In this document: positions 25,728-34,571 of the stretch, one piece after another
Layout: every line of letters begins with the position of its first letter
Numbering within the stretch: position 1 is the stretch's first letter
Source: Novosphingobium sp.
Lineage (GTDB): Bacteria; Pseudomonadota; Alphaproteobacteria; Sphingomonadales; Sphingomonadaceae
NCBI RefSeq assembly: GCF_020852455.1
Contig: NZ_JADZAT010000028.1
Span: 280,325 to 344,324 of the forward strand
DNA length: 64,000 nt
Direction of reading: 5' to 3'
Notes under the pieces: model-generated
Databases searched by the model: none
The model's input: the letters and a program-made list of their open reading frames with translations, nothing else
Told to the model about the DNA's origin: nothing
Program-made: the position numbers and the translations under genes

Positions 25728-26282
25728 ATGGCGATTCTCTCAGACAAATGGATCCGCAACGAAGCCCGTCACGCGGGCATGATCGAACCCTTCGTTGAGC
25801 GGCAGCAGCGCGACGGGTGCATCAGCTATGGCCTGTCGAGCTATGGCTATGACGCGCGGGTGGCGGATGAGTTCAAGGTCTTCACCAACGTCCATTCGGC
25901 GGTGGTCGATCCGAAGAACTTTTCGGACAACAGCTTCGTCGATATGAAGACCGACTGCTGCATCATCCCGCCCAATTCGTTCGCGCTGGCCCGGACGGTC
26001 GAATACTTCCGCATTCCGCGCGACGTGCTGGTGATCTGCCTGGGCAAGAGCACCTATGCCCGCTGCGGGATCATCGTCAACGTCACCCCGCTGGAACCCG
26101 AATGGGAAGGGCATGTGACGCTGGAGTTTTCGAACACCACGCCGCTCCCCGCCAAGATCTATGCCAACGAAGGGGCCTGCCAGTTCCTGTTCCTGCAGGG
26201 CAATGAACCCTGCGAGGTCAGCTATGGCGACCGCGCCGGCAAATACATGGGCCAGCGCGGGGTAACGCTGCCGAAGTTGTAG
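25728..26282 (+). CDS. dcd: dCTP deaminase
   Basis: Converts dCTP to dUTP in pyrimidine deoxynucleotide synthesis. It has 184 residues from the ATG at 25728. Motifs are [53 protein letters not shown] and the terminal [13 protein letters not shown]. The track shows a longer ORF that begins inside the upstream epimerase gene; that part is a shadow. The real start gives the family length exactly. Confidence 0.95.
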   Translation: MAILSDKWIRNEARHAGMIEPFVERQQRDGCISYGLSSYGYDARVADEFKVFTNVHSAVVDPKNFSDNSFVDMKTDCCIIPPNSFALARTVEYFRIPRDVLVICLGKSTYARCGIIVNVTPLEPEWEGHVTLEFSNTTPLPAKIYANEGACQFLFLQGNEPCEVSYGDRAGKYMGQRGVTLPKL

Positions 26283-26298
26283 GTTCCCCTTGCAGCTT

Positions 26299-26403
26299 CG
26301 TCGCCCCGGGCTTGACCCGGGGCCCGGCTGCCTTTTCCGACCTTGCATCCTTCCACAGCGTAGCCGAAGAAAAGCCGAACCCCGGGTCAAGCCCGGGGTG
26401 ACG
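26299..26403. repeat. Inverted repeat of the CCCCGGGCTTGACCCGGGG type
   Basis: 24-bp arms at 26299-26322 and 26380-26403 differ at one base and are separated by 57 bp. The core CCCGGGCTTGACCCGGG is itself palindromic, and similar elements are widespread between genes in alphaproteobacteria. It fills most of the gap between dcd and the acyl-CoA dehydrogenase. Confidence 0.8.
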
Positions 26404-26448
26404 AGATATGCTAGCGTGGTGATGCGCTAACTTGCGGAGGGACAATCC

Positions 26449-27621
26449 ATGGAAACGCCCTTGTTCGACCAGTGGCGTTCGCGCTCCCCCTTTTACGATG
26501 AAAGCCACGAGGCGGTCTGCGATACCGTCCGCAAGTTCGTCGCGCAGGAAATCACCCCCCATGTCGATATGTGGGAAGCCGCCGGCGAATTGCCGCGCGA
26601 GTTGCACCGCAAGGCGGCGCAGGCCGGCGTCCTGGGCCTCAACTACCCCGAGGAATTCGGCGGCACCGGCACCGCCTTCAACCTGTTTCACGGTCTGGTC
26701 CAGACCGAGGAACTGGCCCGCCCCGGCGCGGGCGGGGTCTGTGCTTCGCTGATGACCCACGGGATCGGGCTGCCGCCGATCCTGGCAATGGGCAGCCCCG
26801 AATTGCAACGCCGGATCGCGCCAGACGTGCTGGCGGGAGAGAAGATCATCTGCCTGGGCATTACCGAGCCCGGCGGCGGATCGGATGTTGCCCAGCTGCG
26901 CACCAAGGCGGAGCGCAAGGGTGCAAGCTACGTGGTCAATGGCGAGAAGACCTACATCACCTCGGGCATGCGGGCGGACTATATCACGCTAGCGGTCCGC
27001 ACCGGCGGGCCGGGTTTCGGCGGGGTCTCGCTGCTGCTGGTCGAGCTGGACCGGCCGGGGGTGACCCGCACCGCGCTGGCCAAGATGGGCTGGCATTCGA
27101 GCGACACCGCAACGATCCACTTCGACAATGTCGAGGTTCCGGCCGAAAACCTGATCGGGCCCGAGAATGGCGGCTTTGCCGGGATCATGCGCAATTTCAA
27201 CGGCGAGCGGCTGGGGATGAGCCAGCAGGCCGCCGCCTTTGCCCGGATCTGTTATGAGGACGCGCTCGATTGGGCCCGGCAACGCGAAACCTTTGGCAAG
27301 CCGCTGGTCACCAATCAGGCGATCCGCCACAAGCTGGCCGACATGCTGCGCCGGATCCAGGCGACCCAGGCCTGGATCGACCAGTGCGCCTGGCAGGTGC
27401 TGAACGGCCAGGCCTTCCCCGGCGATTTCGCACTACTCAAGGTCCAGGCGACCCAGACCATGGAATTCTGCGCGCGCGAGGCTTGCCAGATCCTGGGCGG
27501 AGCCAGCTTCATGCGCGGCAGCCGGGTCGAGCGGATCTACCGCGAGGTGCGGGTCATGGCGATCGGCGGCGGCAGCGAAGAGATCATGTTCGATCTGGCC
27601 AGCCGGCAATACCGGTTCTGA
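26449..27621 (+). CDS. Acyl-CoA dehydrogenase
   Basis: A 390-residue FAD enzyme that introduces the alpha-beta double bond into acyl-CoA and passes electrons to ETF. Domains in order are the N-terminal helical part, the FAD-contact ICLGITEPGGGSDVAQLRTKAER, YVVNGEKTYITSGMRADYI, and the C-terminal FMRGSRVERIYREVRVMAIGGGSEEIM, where the Glu after GGS is the likely catalytic base region. GGAGGG precedes the ATG. Acyl chain specificity cannot be assigned. Confidence 0.93.
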   Translation: METPLFDQWRSRSPFYDESHEAVCDTVRKFVAQEITPHVDMWEAAGELPRELHRKAAQAGVLGLNYPEEFGGTGTAFNLFHGLVQTEELARPGAGGVCASLMTHGIGLPPILAMGSPELQRRIAPDVLAGEKIICLGITEPGGGSDVAQLRTKAERKGASYVVNGEKTYITSGMRADYITLAVRTGGPGFGGVSLLLVELDRPGVTRTALAKMGWHSSDTATIHFDNVEVPAENLIGPENGGFAGIMRNFNGERLGMSQQAAAFARICYEDALDWARQRETFGKPLVTNQAIRHKLADMLRRIQATQAWIDQCAWQVLNGQAFPGDFALLKVQATQTMEFCAREACQILGGASFMRGSRVERIYREVRVMAIGGGSEEIMFDLASRQYRF

Positions 27622-27655
27622 TCAGGTTTGGCTGTTTTGGCGGGGCCGAAACAGG

Positions 27656-27739
27656 GCAACACCGGCCCGCTCCCCCGGCCCGACCACCCATAGGGTACAA
27701 TCAGCGGGTGGTCGGGCCGGGGGAGCGGGCCGGTGTTGC
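27656..27739. repeat. Long perfect hairpin element, copy A
   Basis: Perfect 34-bp arms (27656-27689 and 27706-27739) around a 16-base loop. A smaller hairpin (CTGTTTTGGC/GCCGAAACAG) precedes it at about 27632-27653. Copy B at 31881-31962 is the same element in reverse orientation, including the loop apart from two changes. It lies between the acyl-CoA dehydrogenase and the reductase gene. Confidence 0.9.
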
Positions 27740-27867
27740 TTCCGCGCCAGCGGAATTGAAGCCTCCTTACCGTAACGGCAGGCGAAATCAGTTCGACATT
27801 GCCACCGATCTCATGCAGGTCTCACGCATGATCCCGGCACCAGATTCGGGCGCAATGGAGAGCACGC

Positions 27868-29043
27868 ATGACCGCCAAGGCCGACCGTCCCTATGATATC
27901 GTCGTCTATGGCGCGACCGGGTACACTGGCCGCCTGGTCGCCGAATACCTGGCGCACCACTATCAGGGGAAGGGCCCGAAGTGGGCCATGGCCGGGCGCA
28001 GTGCGGACAAGCTGGCCGAAGTGCGCGACCTGATCGGCGCGCCCGCCGATGTGCCGCTGCTGGTCGCCAATTCGGACGATCCGGCAAGCATGCAGGCACT
28101 GGCCGAAAGCACCCGGGTGGTAGTGACCACGGTCGGCCCCTATCAGCTCTATGGCGAGCCGCTGCTGGCGGCCTGCGTTGCGGCCGGCACCGACTATGCC
28201 GACCTGTGCGGCGAACCGGCCTGGATGCGCCAGATGATCGACAAGTATCATGCCGCCGCGCAAGGCTCTGGCGCGCGGATCGCCTTTTCCAGCGGGTTCG
28301 ATTCAATCCCGTTCGATCTTGGCGTGCTGATGCTGCAGCAGGAGGCGGTGAAGCGCCACGGCAGCGCCGCGCCGCGCGTCAAGGGCCGGGTCCGGGCGAT
28401 GCAGGGCGGCTTTTCGGGCGGGACGGCTGCCAGCCTCAAGGCCACCATGGCGGCGCTGGGCCAGGATCATTCGCTGGTCGCCTATATGGTCAGCCCCTTT
28501 GGCCTGACCCCGGGTTTCGAAGGCCCGCCCCAGCCCAACGGCGATGCGCCGAACTATGACGAGGCGCTGGGCAGCTGGTGCGCACCGTTCATCATGGCAA
28601 CGATCAACACCAAGAACGTCCACCGCACCAACCAGCTGCTGGGCCATCCCTATGGCGCCGATTTCCAGTATGACGAGATGGTCCTGACCGGCCCCGGCGA
28701 TCAGGGCGAGGCAATTGCCAAGCACATGGCCTCCACCCCGATGATGGGCGGTGAGAATGGTCCCAAGCCCGGCGAAGGCCCCACGCCCGAAGAGCGCCAG
28801 AACGGGCACTATGACGTGCTGTTCCTGGGCGAATGGCCCGATGGGCGGACGATCCGCTACGGCGTCAAGGGGCGCTATGATCCGGGCTATGGTTCTACCA
28901 GCCGGATGATCGCCGAAACCGGGATCGCACTGCTGTCGTGCCAGGCCGCGGGCGCGGTGGCGACCCCCGGCGCATTGCTGGGCGAGGCCCTGGTCGAACG
29001 GCTGCGCAAACACGCCGAAATCAGCTTTGCGGTAGAGGACTAG
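27868..29043 (+). CDS. Saccharopine dehydrogenase-like / trans-acting enoyl reductase family protein
   Basis: A 391-residue Rossmann protein. The N-terminal nucleotide motif is IVVYGATGYTGRLVAEYL, followed by MAGRSADKLAEV and VVVTTVGPYQLYGEPLLAAC, then AYSS-like SSGFDSIPFDLGVLML. This combination is typical of the saccharopine-dehydrogenase-like family that includes mycobacterial trans-acting enoyl reductases of lipid synthesis. It is the first gene of a four-gene same-strand block. Substrate is not known. Confidence 0.88.
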   Translation: MTAKADRPYDIVVYGATGYTGRLVAEYLAHHYQGKGPKWAMAGRSADKLAEVRDLIGAPADVPLLVANSDDPASMQALAESTRVVVTTVGPYQLYGEPLLAACVAAGTDYADLCGEPAWMRQMIDKYHAAAQGSGARIAFSSGFDSIPFDLGVLMLQQEAVKRHGSAAPRVKGRVRAMQGGFSGGTAASLKATMAALGQDHSLVAYMVSPFGLTPGFEGPPQPNGDAPNYDEALGSWCAPFIMATINTKNVHRTNQLLGHPYGADFQYDEMVLTGPGDQGEAIAKHMASTPMMGGENGPKPGEGPTPEERQNGHYDVLFLGEWPDGRTIRYGVKGRYDPGYGSTSRMIAETGIALLSCQAAGAVATPGALLGEALVERLRKHAEISFAVED

Positions 29044-29045
29044 CC

Positions 29046-29420
29046 ATGGCCACCAACGCCGAGGTTGTGCGTGCGTTCATCGCCGCCTGGTCGCGCCTCG
29101 ATGTCGAGGAGCTGGTGGGCTATTTCACGCCCGATGGCACCTATTACAACATGCCGATCGCTCCGGTCAGCGGGCACGACGCGCTGCGCCCCTTCATCAC
29201 CGGGTTCATTTCCGGCTGGGCCAGCACCGAGTGGGAAGTGCTCAACCTGGTCGAATCCGGCGATCTGGTGATCGCCGAGCGGGTCGATCGGACCGTCACG
29301 CCCGATGGCAAGCAGATCGAGCTGCCGTGCTGCGGGGTGTTCGAAATGGAGCAGGGCAAGATCAGGGTCTGGCGCGACTATTTCGATATGGGCACCTACA
29401 TGAAGGCGCTGGCAGGCTAG
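29046..29420 (+). CDS. SnoaL-like / limonene-1,2-epoxide hydrolase family protein
   Basis: A 124-residue NTF2-fold protein. VRAFIAAWSRLDVEELVGYFTPDGTYYNMPIAP, the buried VIAERVDRTVT and GKIRVWRDYFDMGTYMKAL match the limonene epoxide hydrolase branch, including the Arg/Asp pairs used for epoxide opening. It starts 2 bp after the reductase stop, so it is certainly co-transcribed. It may hydrolyse an epoxide in the same pathway; this is inference. Confidence 0.85.
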   Translation: MATNAEVVRAFIAAWSRLDVEELVGYFTPDGTYYNMPIAPVSGHDALRPFITGFISGWASTEWEVLNLVESGDLVIAERVDRTVTPDGKQIELPCCGVFEMEQGKIRVWRDYFDMGTYMKALAG

Positions 29421-29431
29421 GCACGGAATCG

Positions 29432-30655
29432 ATGACATTCGCATGGCCCGGACTGACGGGCGAATTCCGCCAGGGCTGGAAGATCATCCTGGGCTGCTCG
29501 ATCGGGATCGCCGCTGGCGTTTCCCTGCTGTTCCTGAGCTTTTCGATCTTCATCCTGCCGCTGACCAGCGAACTGAAGGTGAGCCGCGGGGATCTGGGCT
29601 CGGTCCAGGCGCTGATCATCACCGCCGCGATCGGATCACCACTGATCGGACGCATGACCGACATGTTCGGCGTGAAGCGGATCTATGCCGCCTGCGCTCT
29701 GGCAGTGGCAGCAATCCACCTGTGGGCTTCGCTGTTCGCCAACAGCCTGTTCGACATGGGGCTGACGATCGCCCTGGTCGGGCTGCTGGGTGCAGGCACC
29801 GGCACCGTGGTGCTCAGCCGCCCGATCAACGCCCATTTCAAGGAGCATCGCGGACTGGCGCTGGGCCTGATGGCAGTGGGGGTTTCGGTGCTGGCGATCA
29901 TGGCCCCGCCGTTGATCAACCTGGTGCTGGAACTGTGGGGCTGGCGCGGTGCCTTTTTCGGCATGGCGATGGTTTCGATCTTCGCCGGGATTCCTGCGGT
30001 GCTGCTGCTGGTGCCAGATGGCGGGCGGGCCGGCAGCGGGATCGGCAAGCCCGCGGCCGCTTCCACGCCAACCGACCGCCGGTTCCTGCGCGAGCGCGAT
30101 TTCTGGCTGCTGGCGCTGGCCTTGATCACGATGAGCCTGGCCACTGCCGGCGCGGCAAGCCAGCTGGCCCCGATGGTGCAGGACGCCGGGCTTGATGCGG
30201 CCACCGCCGCGCTGGCGCTGTCGTTCTTTTCGGCCGGGACTTTCATCGGCCGGCTGGGCGGCGGCTGGCTGCTCGACCGGATCGATCCGCGCTACGCCGC
30301 CTTCCTGCTCACCCTGCTGCCCGCAATAGGCTTCGTGGTCCTGCTGACCGCGGCGAATATGGCCCCGGCGATCATGCTGGCGGTGACGATCATTGGCATC
30401 CAGCAAGGTGCCGAGATCGACATTTTCGCCTATTTCGTCGCCCGCCGGTTCGAACTGGCCCATTACAGCGCGATCTATGGCGCGCTGGTCGGGCTGGGCT
30501 GGATCGGCAATGTCGGCGGGCTGCTGGGCATGGGCAAGACCTATGACCACTTCGGCAGCTATGCCCCGGCCCAGGGTGTGGCGATCGGCTGCCTGGTGCT
30601 GTCATCGCTGCTGCTGCTGGCGATTTCGCTGCCAAAAAAGGTTGATCCGGCATGA
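29432..30655 (+). CDS. MFS transporter (tandem copy 1)
   Basis: A 407-residue major facilitator with about 12 helices. It carries VQALIITAAIGSPLIGRMTDMFGVKR (the motif A region), LGAGTGTVVLSRPINAHF and GIQQGAEIDIFAYFVARRF. The sequence type is close to monocarboxylate or oxalate-formate-like MFS proteins of degradative clusters. It shares many segments with the next gene, so the two are tandem paralogues. The stop overlaps the next start (ATGA). Confidence 0.9.
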   Translation: MTFAWPGLTGEFRQGWKIILGCSIGIAAGVSLLFLSFSIFILPLTSELKVSRGDLGSVQALIITAAIGSPLIGRMTDMFGVKRIYAACALAVAAIHLWASLFANSLFDMGLTIALVGLLGAGTGTVVLSRPINAHFKEHRGLALGLMAVGVSVLAIMAPPLINLVLELWGWRGAFFGMAMVSIFAGIPAVLLLVPDGGRAGSGIGKPAAASTPTDRRFLRERDFWLLALALITMSLATAGAASQLAPMVQDAGLDAATAALALSFFSAGTFIGRLGGGWLLDRIDPRYAAFLLTLLPAIGFVVLLTAANMAPAIMLAVTIIGIQQGAEIDIFAYFVARRFELAHYSAIYGALVGLGWIGNVGGLLGMGKTYDHFGSYAPAQGVAIGCLVLSSLLLLAISLPKKVDPA

Positions 30656-31857
30656 GCCTGTTTCCGCGCGACAGCGAATGGCACGTCGGCTGGCGGATCG
30701 TTGCGGCCATGGCCACGGCGAATGGCACCGGCATTTCGCTGATGTTCTTCACCTTCTCGATGTTCCTGATCCCGATCGCACAGGAGTTCAAGCTCAGCCG
30801 GGGTGAGATCGGCGTGGTCCAGGCGCTGATCATCACCGCCGCGATCGGTGCGCCGGTGATCGGCCGGATCGTTGACCGGATCGGCTTTCACCTGACCTTT
30901 GTCGCCGGCAGCCTGGGCCTGGCGGTGATCGAGCTTTCGCTGGCCAAGGCGGTGACCGGACTGGCCAGCCTGGCCACGGCCGTCGCGCTGGCCGGATTCA
31001 TCGGCGGGGGGACTTCGTCGGTCCTGATCACCCGGCCGGTCAGTGCCCATTTTCGCAAGTATCGCGGCATGGCGCTGGGGCTGGTGGCGGTCGGCGTGTC
31101 GATCTCGACCATGCTGGTCCCGCCCTTCCTGCAAGAGGTGATTGGCCAGCAGGGCTGGCGCACCGGCTTTGCCACGCTGGCGCTGATCGCCTGTGCGATC
31201 GGACTGCCGCTGGTGCTGGTGCTGATGCCGCGCAAAGCGGTGCTGGCACGGACAGCGCCATTGAAATCGGGATCGGATCCAAACCGCAACGCCTTCCTGA
31301 AAGAACGGGATTTCTGGCTGCTGGTCGGCGCCAGCATGCTCGCCTCGATCAGCGTTTCGGGCACGATCAGCCAGCTCTCGCCAATGGTCCAGGACGAACA
31401 GATCTCGGCCCGGACGGCGGCTTTCGGGCTTTCGCTGTTCGCTGCCGGGCAATTCGGCGGCAAGCTGTTCGGCGGGATCGCGCTCGACCGGTTCGATCCG
31501 CGGCGCGTCGCGGTGATCATGACCCTGCTGCCCGCCACCGGGTTCCTGATCTTCCTTGGCGACAGCGGGCTGACCTGGCCGATCCTGCTGGCCTGCGTGA
31601 TGATCGGAGTGCTGCAAGGAGCGGAGGTCGATATCTTCGCCTACTTCATCGCCCACCGGTTCGACGTGAACAATTATGGCACGGTGTTCGGGACACTGGT
31701 CGGCTTCGGCTGGATCGGCACTGCGATCGGCATCACGCTGTTCGGCTTCACTTACGACTACCTGGGCAGCTATGCCCCGATCCAGCTGGGCGCGGTTTGC
31801 CTGCTGGCTCTGTCAACCATGCTGTTCCTGCCGGTCAACCTGCGCCGCGAGGCCTAG
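30652..31857 (+). CDS. MFS transporter (tandem copy 2)
   Basis: A 401-residue paralogue of the preceding transporter. Parallel segments are VQALIITAAIGAPVIGRIVDRIGF, TSSVLITRPVSAHFRKYRGMALGL and GVLQGAEVDIFAYFIAHRFDVNNYG. It has about 12 helices and is translationally coupled to copy 1. The two may have split substrates (for example import of different aromatic or carboxylic acids), or they may act as a pair. The neighbouring aromatic catabolic operon supports an uptake role. Confidence 0.9.
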   Translation: MSLFPRDSEWHVGWRIVAAMATANGTGISLMFFTFSMFLIPIAQEFKLSRGEIGVVQALIITAAIGAPVIGRIVDRIGFHLTFVAGSLGLAVIELSLAKAVTGLASLATAVALAGFIGGGTSSVLITRPVSAHFRKYRGMALGLVAVGVSISTMLVPPFLQEVIGQQGWRTGFATLALIACAIGLPLVLVLMPRKAVLARTAPLKSGSDPNRNAFLKERDFWLLVGASMLASISVSGTISQLSPMVQDEQISARTAAFGLSLFAAGQFGGKLFGGIALDRFDPRRVAVIMTLLPATGFLIFLGDSGLTWPILLACVMIGVLQGAEVDIFAYFIAHRFDVNNYGTVFGTLVGFGWIGTAIGITLFGFTYDYLGSYAPIQLGAVCLLALSTMLFLPVNLRREA

Positions 31858-31880
31858 AGCAAGTTCCACTTGTATGCAGT

Positions 31881-31962
31881 CAACACCGGCCTACTCCCCC
31901 GGCCCGACCACCCGTTGATCGTACCCTATGGGTGGTCGGGCCGGGGGAGTGGGCCGGTGTTG
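31881..31962. repeat. Long hairpin element, copy B (inverted relative to copy A)
   Basis: 33-bp arms (31881-31913 and 31930-31962) with a single mismatch and a 16-base loop that is the reverse complement of the copy A loop apart from two changes. A smaller adjoining hairpin, CTGTTTCAGCC/GGCTGAAACAG, follows at about 31965-31988. It lies between the convergent MFS and TetR genes and could terminate both. Confidence 0.9.
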
Positions 31963-31990
31963 CACTGTTTCAGCCTGGCTGAAACAGAGA

Positions 31991-32614
31991 CTAAAGCCCT
32001 CCCGCAATTTCATGTGCGGCGGCGCTGGCGCGATCCTCCGGAACGCCCAGCCCGGTCAGCCCCAGCACCAGCATTTCGCACAGCCGCAGCGCTGCTTCGG
32101 CGCGGTTATGGCGGCGCTCGATCACGTTGAGCATCGCCACCTGGCACAGCCCCAGCCAGAACCGGACCCCGCTGGTCTCCGCCTCGCGCCGGGCCAGGCC
32201 GGCGGCGACCAGCGCTTCGATATCGGCGCGGATCCCGCGGTTGAGTTCGTGATCGATCGCGGTCGAAGCATCGAGCCCGCGCAGCATGACAATCGCATGG
32301 GTCCGCTCGCTCAGTGCAAAGCGCACGCCTTCGCGCATCCCGCCAGCCAGCCGCAGCACCGGATCCTCGACCCCGGCATTGCTGGCCTCGACCCGCCCTT
32401 CGAGTTCGGCCCGGACCGCTTCGGCCACTGCATGGCCAAAACCGGGCTTGTCGGTGAAGTGGTTGAAGAAGCTGCCCTTGGCCACCCCGGCGCGGGCCAC
32501 CACCTCATCAATCGCGATCGCGTCGATCGGGCGTTCGGCCAGCAGTTCGAACCCGGCGGCCAGCAAGGCCTGGCGGGTTCGCGCGGCACGGGGATGAAGG
32601 GCAGCGGAAGCCAC
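31991..32614 (-). CDS. TetR/AcrR family transcriptional regulator
   Basis: A 207-residue repressor. The N-terminal helix-turn-helix is TRQALLAAGFELLAERPIDAIAIDEVVARAGVAKGSFFNHF, followed by an all-helical ligand domain. I place the start at a GTG (32614) with AGAGGAG eight bases upstream. The track's TTG at 32644 lies within the operator and has no ribosome site. It is divergent from the aromatic ring-cleavage operon and probably represses both units until the substrate binds. Confidence 0.9.
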   Translation of the reverse strand: MASAALHPRAARTRQALLAAGFELLAERPIDAIAIDEVVARAGVAKGSFFNHFTDKPGFGHAVAEAVRAELEGRVEASNAGVEDPVLRLAGGMREGVRFALSERTHAIVMLRGLDASTAIDHELNRGIRADIEALVAAGLARREAETSGVRFWLGLCQVAMLNVIERRHNRAEAALRLCEMLVLGLTGLGVPEDRASAAAHEIAGGL

Positions 32615-32628
32615 GAACGAAACTCCTC

Positions 32629-32670
32629 TTGACTGTTTGGTCAACTACACATAATTGACCAAACAGTCAA
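32629..32670. promoter_or_regulatory. Paired TetR operators
   Basis: TTGACTGTTTGGTCAA (32629-32644) and its exact reverse complement (32655-32670) are separated by 10 bp. Each 16-mer is itself an imperfect palindrome TTGAC-N6-GTCAA, so two repressor dimers could bind. The arrangement sits between the tetR-like start and the dioxygenase gene. Confidence 0.8.
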
Positions 32671-32710
32671 CTGCGAATCACAGCATATTCGCATGCCAGG
32701 GAGAACTGCC

Positions 32711-33730
32711 GTGAGCACGATCCGAGTCGAGGACATTGCCCATGTCCGCTATGCCGCGCCCGATCTGGGCACAATGCGGGCCTTCCTGGAAGACTTCGGG
32801 ATGCACTGCTTCGAAGCCGGCGGCAGGCTCTATGCCAAGGGCAGCGATGGCCGCGCCTTCATCCACGTGACCGAACCGGGCGAAGCCAGGTTCCTGGCGA
32901 TCGGCTTCCGCGCCGAAACGGTCGAGGACCTTGAAAGACTGGCCGCTGCCGAAGGCCTGGCGGTTGAGGACAGCGGCGAACCGGGCGGCGGCAAGCTGGT
33001 GCGCCTGACCGATCCCGATGGCTACACGGTCGAGATTGTCGCCGGCCAGGCCAAGGGCGTTGCAGCCGCCCTGCCCGCCGACCAGCCGTTCAACACCGCC
33101 GCAGCCAAGCCGCGCTTCCGCAAGACCGTGCGGCTCGATCCCAGCCCGGCCCACGTCAAGCGGATCGGCCATGCCGTGCTCAAGGTGCGTGACTTCCGCA
33201 GGAGCGAAAAGTGGTACAAGGACCGCTTCGGCTTCCTGACTTCGGACGAGGTCGAGGCAGCCAGGGACGTGCCGGTGGGCGCCTTCATGCGCTGCGACCG
33301 GGGCGACAAGCCGGCCGATCACCACACCCTGTTTCTGGCGCAATTGCCGGGTGACCTTGGCATCCTGCATGCCGCTTTCGAAGTGTCGAACCTTGACGAC
33401 CTGATGCTGGGCCACCAGCACCTCAAGGCGAAGAAGCGCGAAGCGGCCTGGGGCGTGGGCCGCCACATCATGGGCAGCCAGGTGTTCGACTACTGGAAGG
33501 ACCCTTTCGGCAACGAGCTGGAACACTGGACAGATGGCGACCTGTTCACCGCCAAGGATCCGCCCAACGTGATGCCGATGAGCGCGCTGCTGGCGGTGCA
33601 GTGGGGCAGCCCGCACCCGATGTTCGCCGGCAAGATGCCGCCGCCCGCCGGACTCGTCTCGTTCTTCATGGCGCTGCGGCTTCGCGTGCTGCGCCTGTTC
33701 TCCCGCCAGTCAAAGGAAGCTGCCGCATGA
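32711..33730 (+). CDS. VOC-family extradiol ring-cleavage dioxygenase
   Basis: A 339-residue two-module vicinal-oxygen-chelate protein like type I extradiol dioxygenases, which split catechol rings next to the hydroxyls using Fe(II). Metal ligands are recognisable as His in GHAVLKV, His in LHAAFEV and Glu in NELEHW. The GTG at 32711 has GGGAG seven bases before it and is preferred to the ATG at 32693. It is first in the operon, followed by the hydrolase (ATGA overlap) and the ring hydroxylase, giving a compact meta-cleavage route. Confidence 0.87.
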   Translation: MSTIRVEDIAHVRYAAPDLGTMRAFLEDFGMHCFEAGGRLYAKGSDGRAFIHVTEPGEARFLAIGFRAETVEDLERLAAAEGLAVEDSGEPGGGKLVRLTDPDGYTVEIVAGQAKGVAAALPADQPFNTAAAKPRFRKTVRLDPSPAHVKRIGHAVLKVRDFRRSEKWYKDRFGFLTSDEVEAARDVPVGAFMRCDRGDKPADHHTLFLAQLPGDLGILHAAFEVSNLDDLMLGHQHLKAKKREAAWGVGRHIMGSQVFDYWKDPFGNELEHWTDGDLFTAKDPPNVMPMSALLAVQWGSPHPMFAGKMPPPAGLVSFFMALRLRVLRLFSRQSKEAAA

Positions 33731-34566
33731 AACTCTGCACCTATACCGCCCAGGGCCAGACCCGCACCGGGATCGTCGTTGATGGCACCGTGATCGATAC
33801 CGGCGTGCCCGGCAGCATGATCGACCTAATCAAGGACTGGGATGCGCTGAAGCCCCAGCTTGAGGCCAAGGCGGCGGCGGGCGGCGGCGTGCCGCTCAGC
33901 TCGGTCAAGCTCGAGGCCCCGGTCCAGCGCCCGGGCAAGATCTTTGCGATCGGGCTCAACTATGCCGACCATATCGAGGAATCGAAGATGGGCACGCCCG
34001 AAAAGCAGGTCTGGTTCACCAAGGCCCAGACCAGCGTCAACGCCCCCTACGACCCGATCCTGATCGCCCGCGGTGCCTTCACCAACGATTACGAGGCCGA
34101 ACTGGTCGCAGTGATCGGCAAGGGCGGCAAGCACATCGGCGGTGCTGACGCCCCGGCTGCGGTCTTCGGCTATTGCGTCGGCAACGACGTGACCGAGCGC
34201 ATGGCCCAGCATGCCACCCCGCAGTGGTCGTTCGGCAAGAGCTTTGACACCCACGCGCCGATGGGCCCGTGGATCGTTACCGCCGATGAACTGGGCGATC
34301 CGCACACCCTGGGCATTCGCTGCTTCGTGAACGGCGAAAAGCGCCAGGATTCGAACACCCGGCACCTGGTCTTCAACGTCTGGCAGCAGGTCGAGCACCT
34401 TTCGATGGGGATGACGCTAGAGCCGGGCGATTGCCTGTTCACCGGCACCCCCGGCGGGATCGGCGCAGCGATGGATCCGCGCCAGTTCCTGAAGGCCGGT
34501 GATGTGGTGCGCACCGAAATCGACGGGCTGGGCCACATCGAAGGCACAATGGTGGCGGAGGGCTGA
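33727..34566 (+). CDS. Fumarylacetoacetate hydrolase family protein
   Basis: A 279-residue FAH-superfamily enzyme that cleaves C-C bonds of the ring-fission product or acts as isomerase/decarboxylase. Landmarks are IFAIGLNYADHIEE, a metal-binding DYEAELVAVIGKGGKH, YCVGNDVTERMAQ, and FTGTPGGIGAAMDP near the end. The position directly after the extradiol dioxygenase supports action on the cleaved ring. Confidence 0.92.
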   Translation: MKLCTYTAQGQTRTGIVVDGTVIDTGVPGSMIDLIKDWDALKPQLEAKAAAGGGVPLSSVKLEAPVQRPGKIFAIGLNYADHIEESKMGTPEKQVWFTKAQTSVNAPYDPILIARGAFTNDYEAELVAVIGKGGKHIGGADAPAAVFGYCVGNDVTERMAQHATPQWSFGKSFDTHAPMGPWIVTADELGDPHTLGIRCFVNGEKRQDSNTRHLVFNVWQQVEHLSMGMTLEPGDCLFTGTPGGIGAAMDPRQFLKAGDVVRTEIDGLGHIEGTMVAEG

Positions 34567-34571
34567 AGGCG

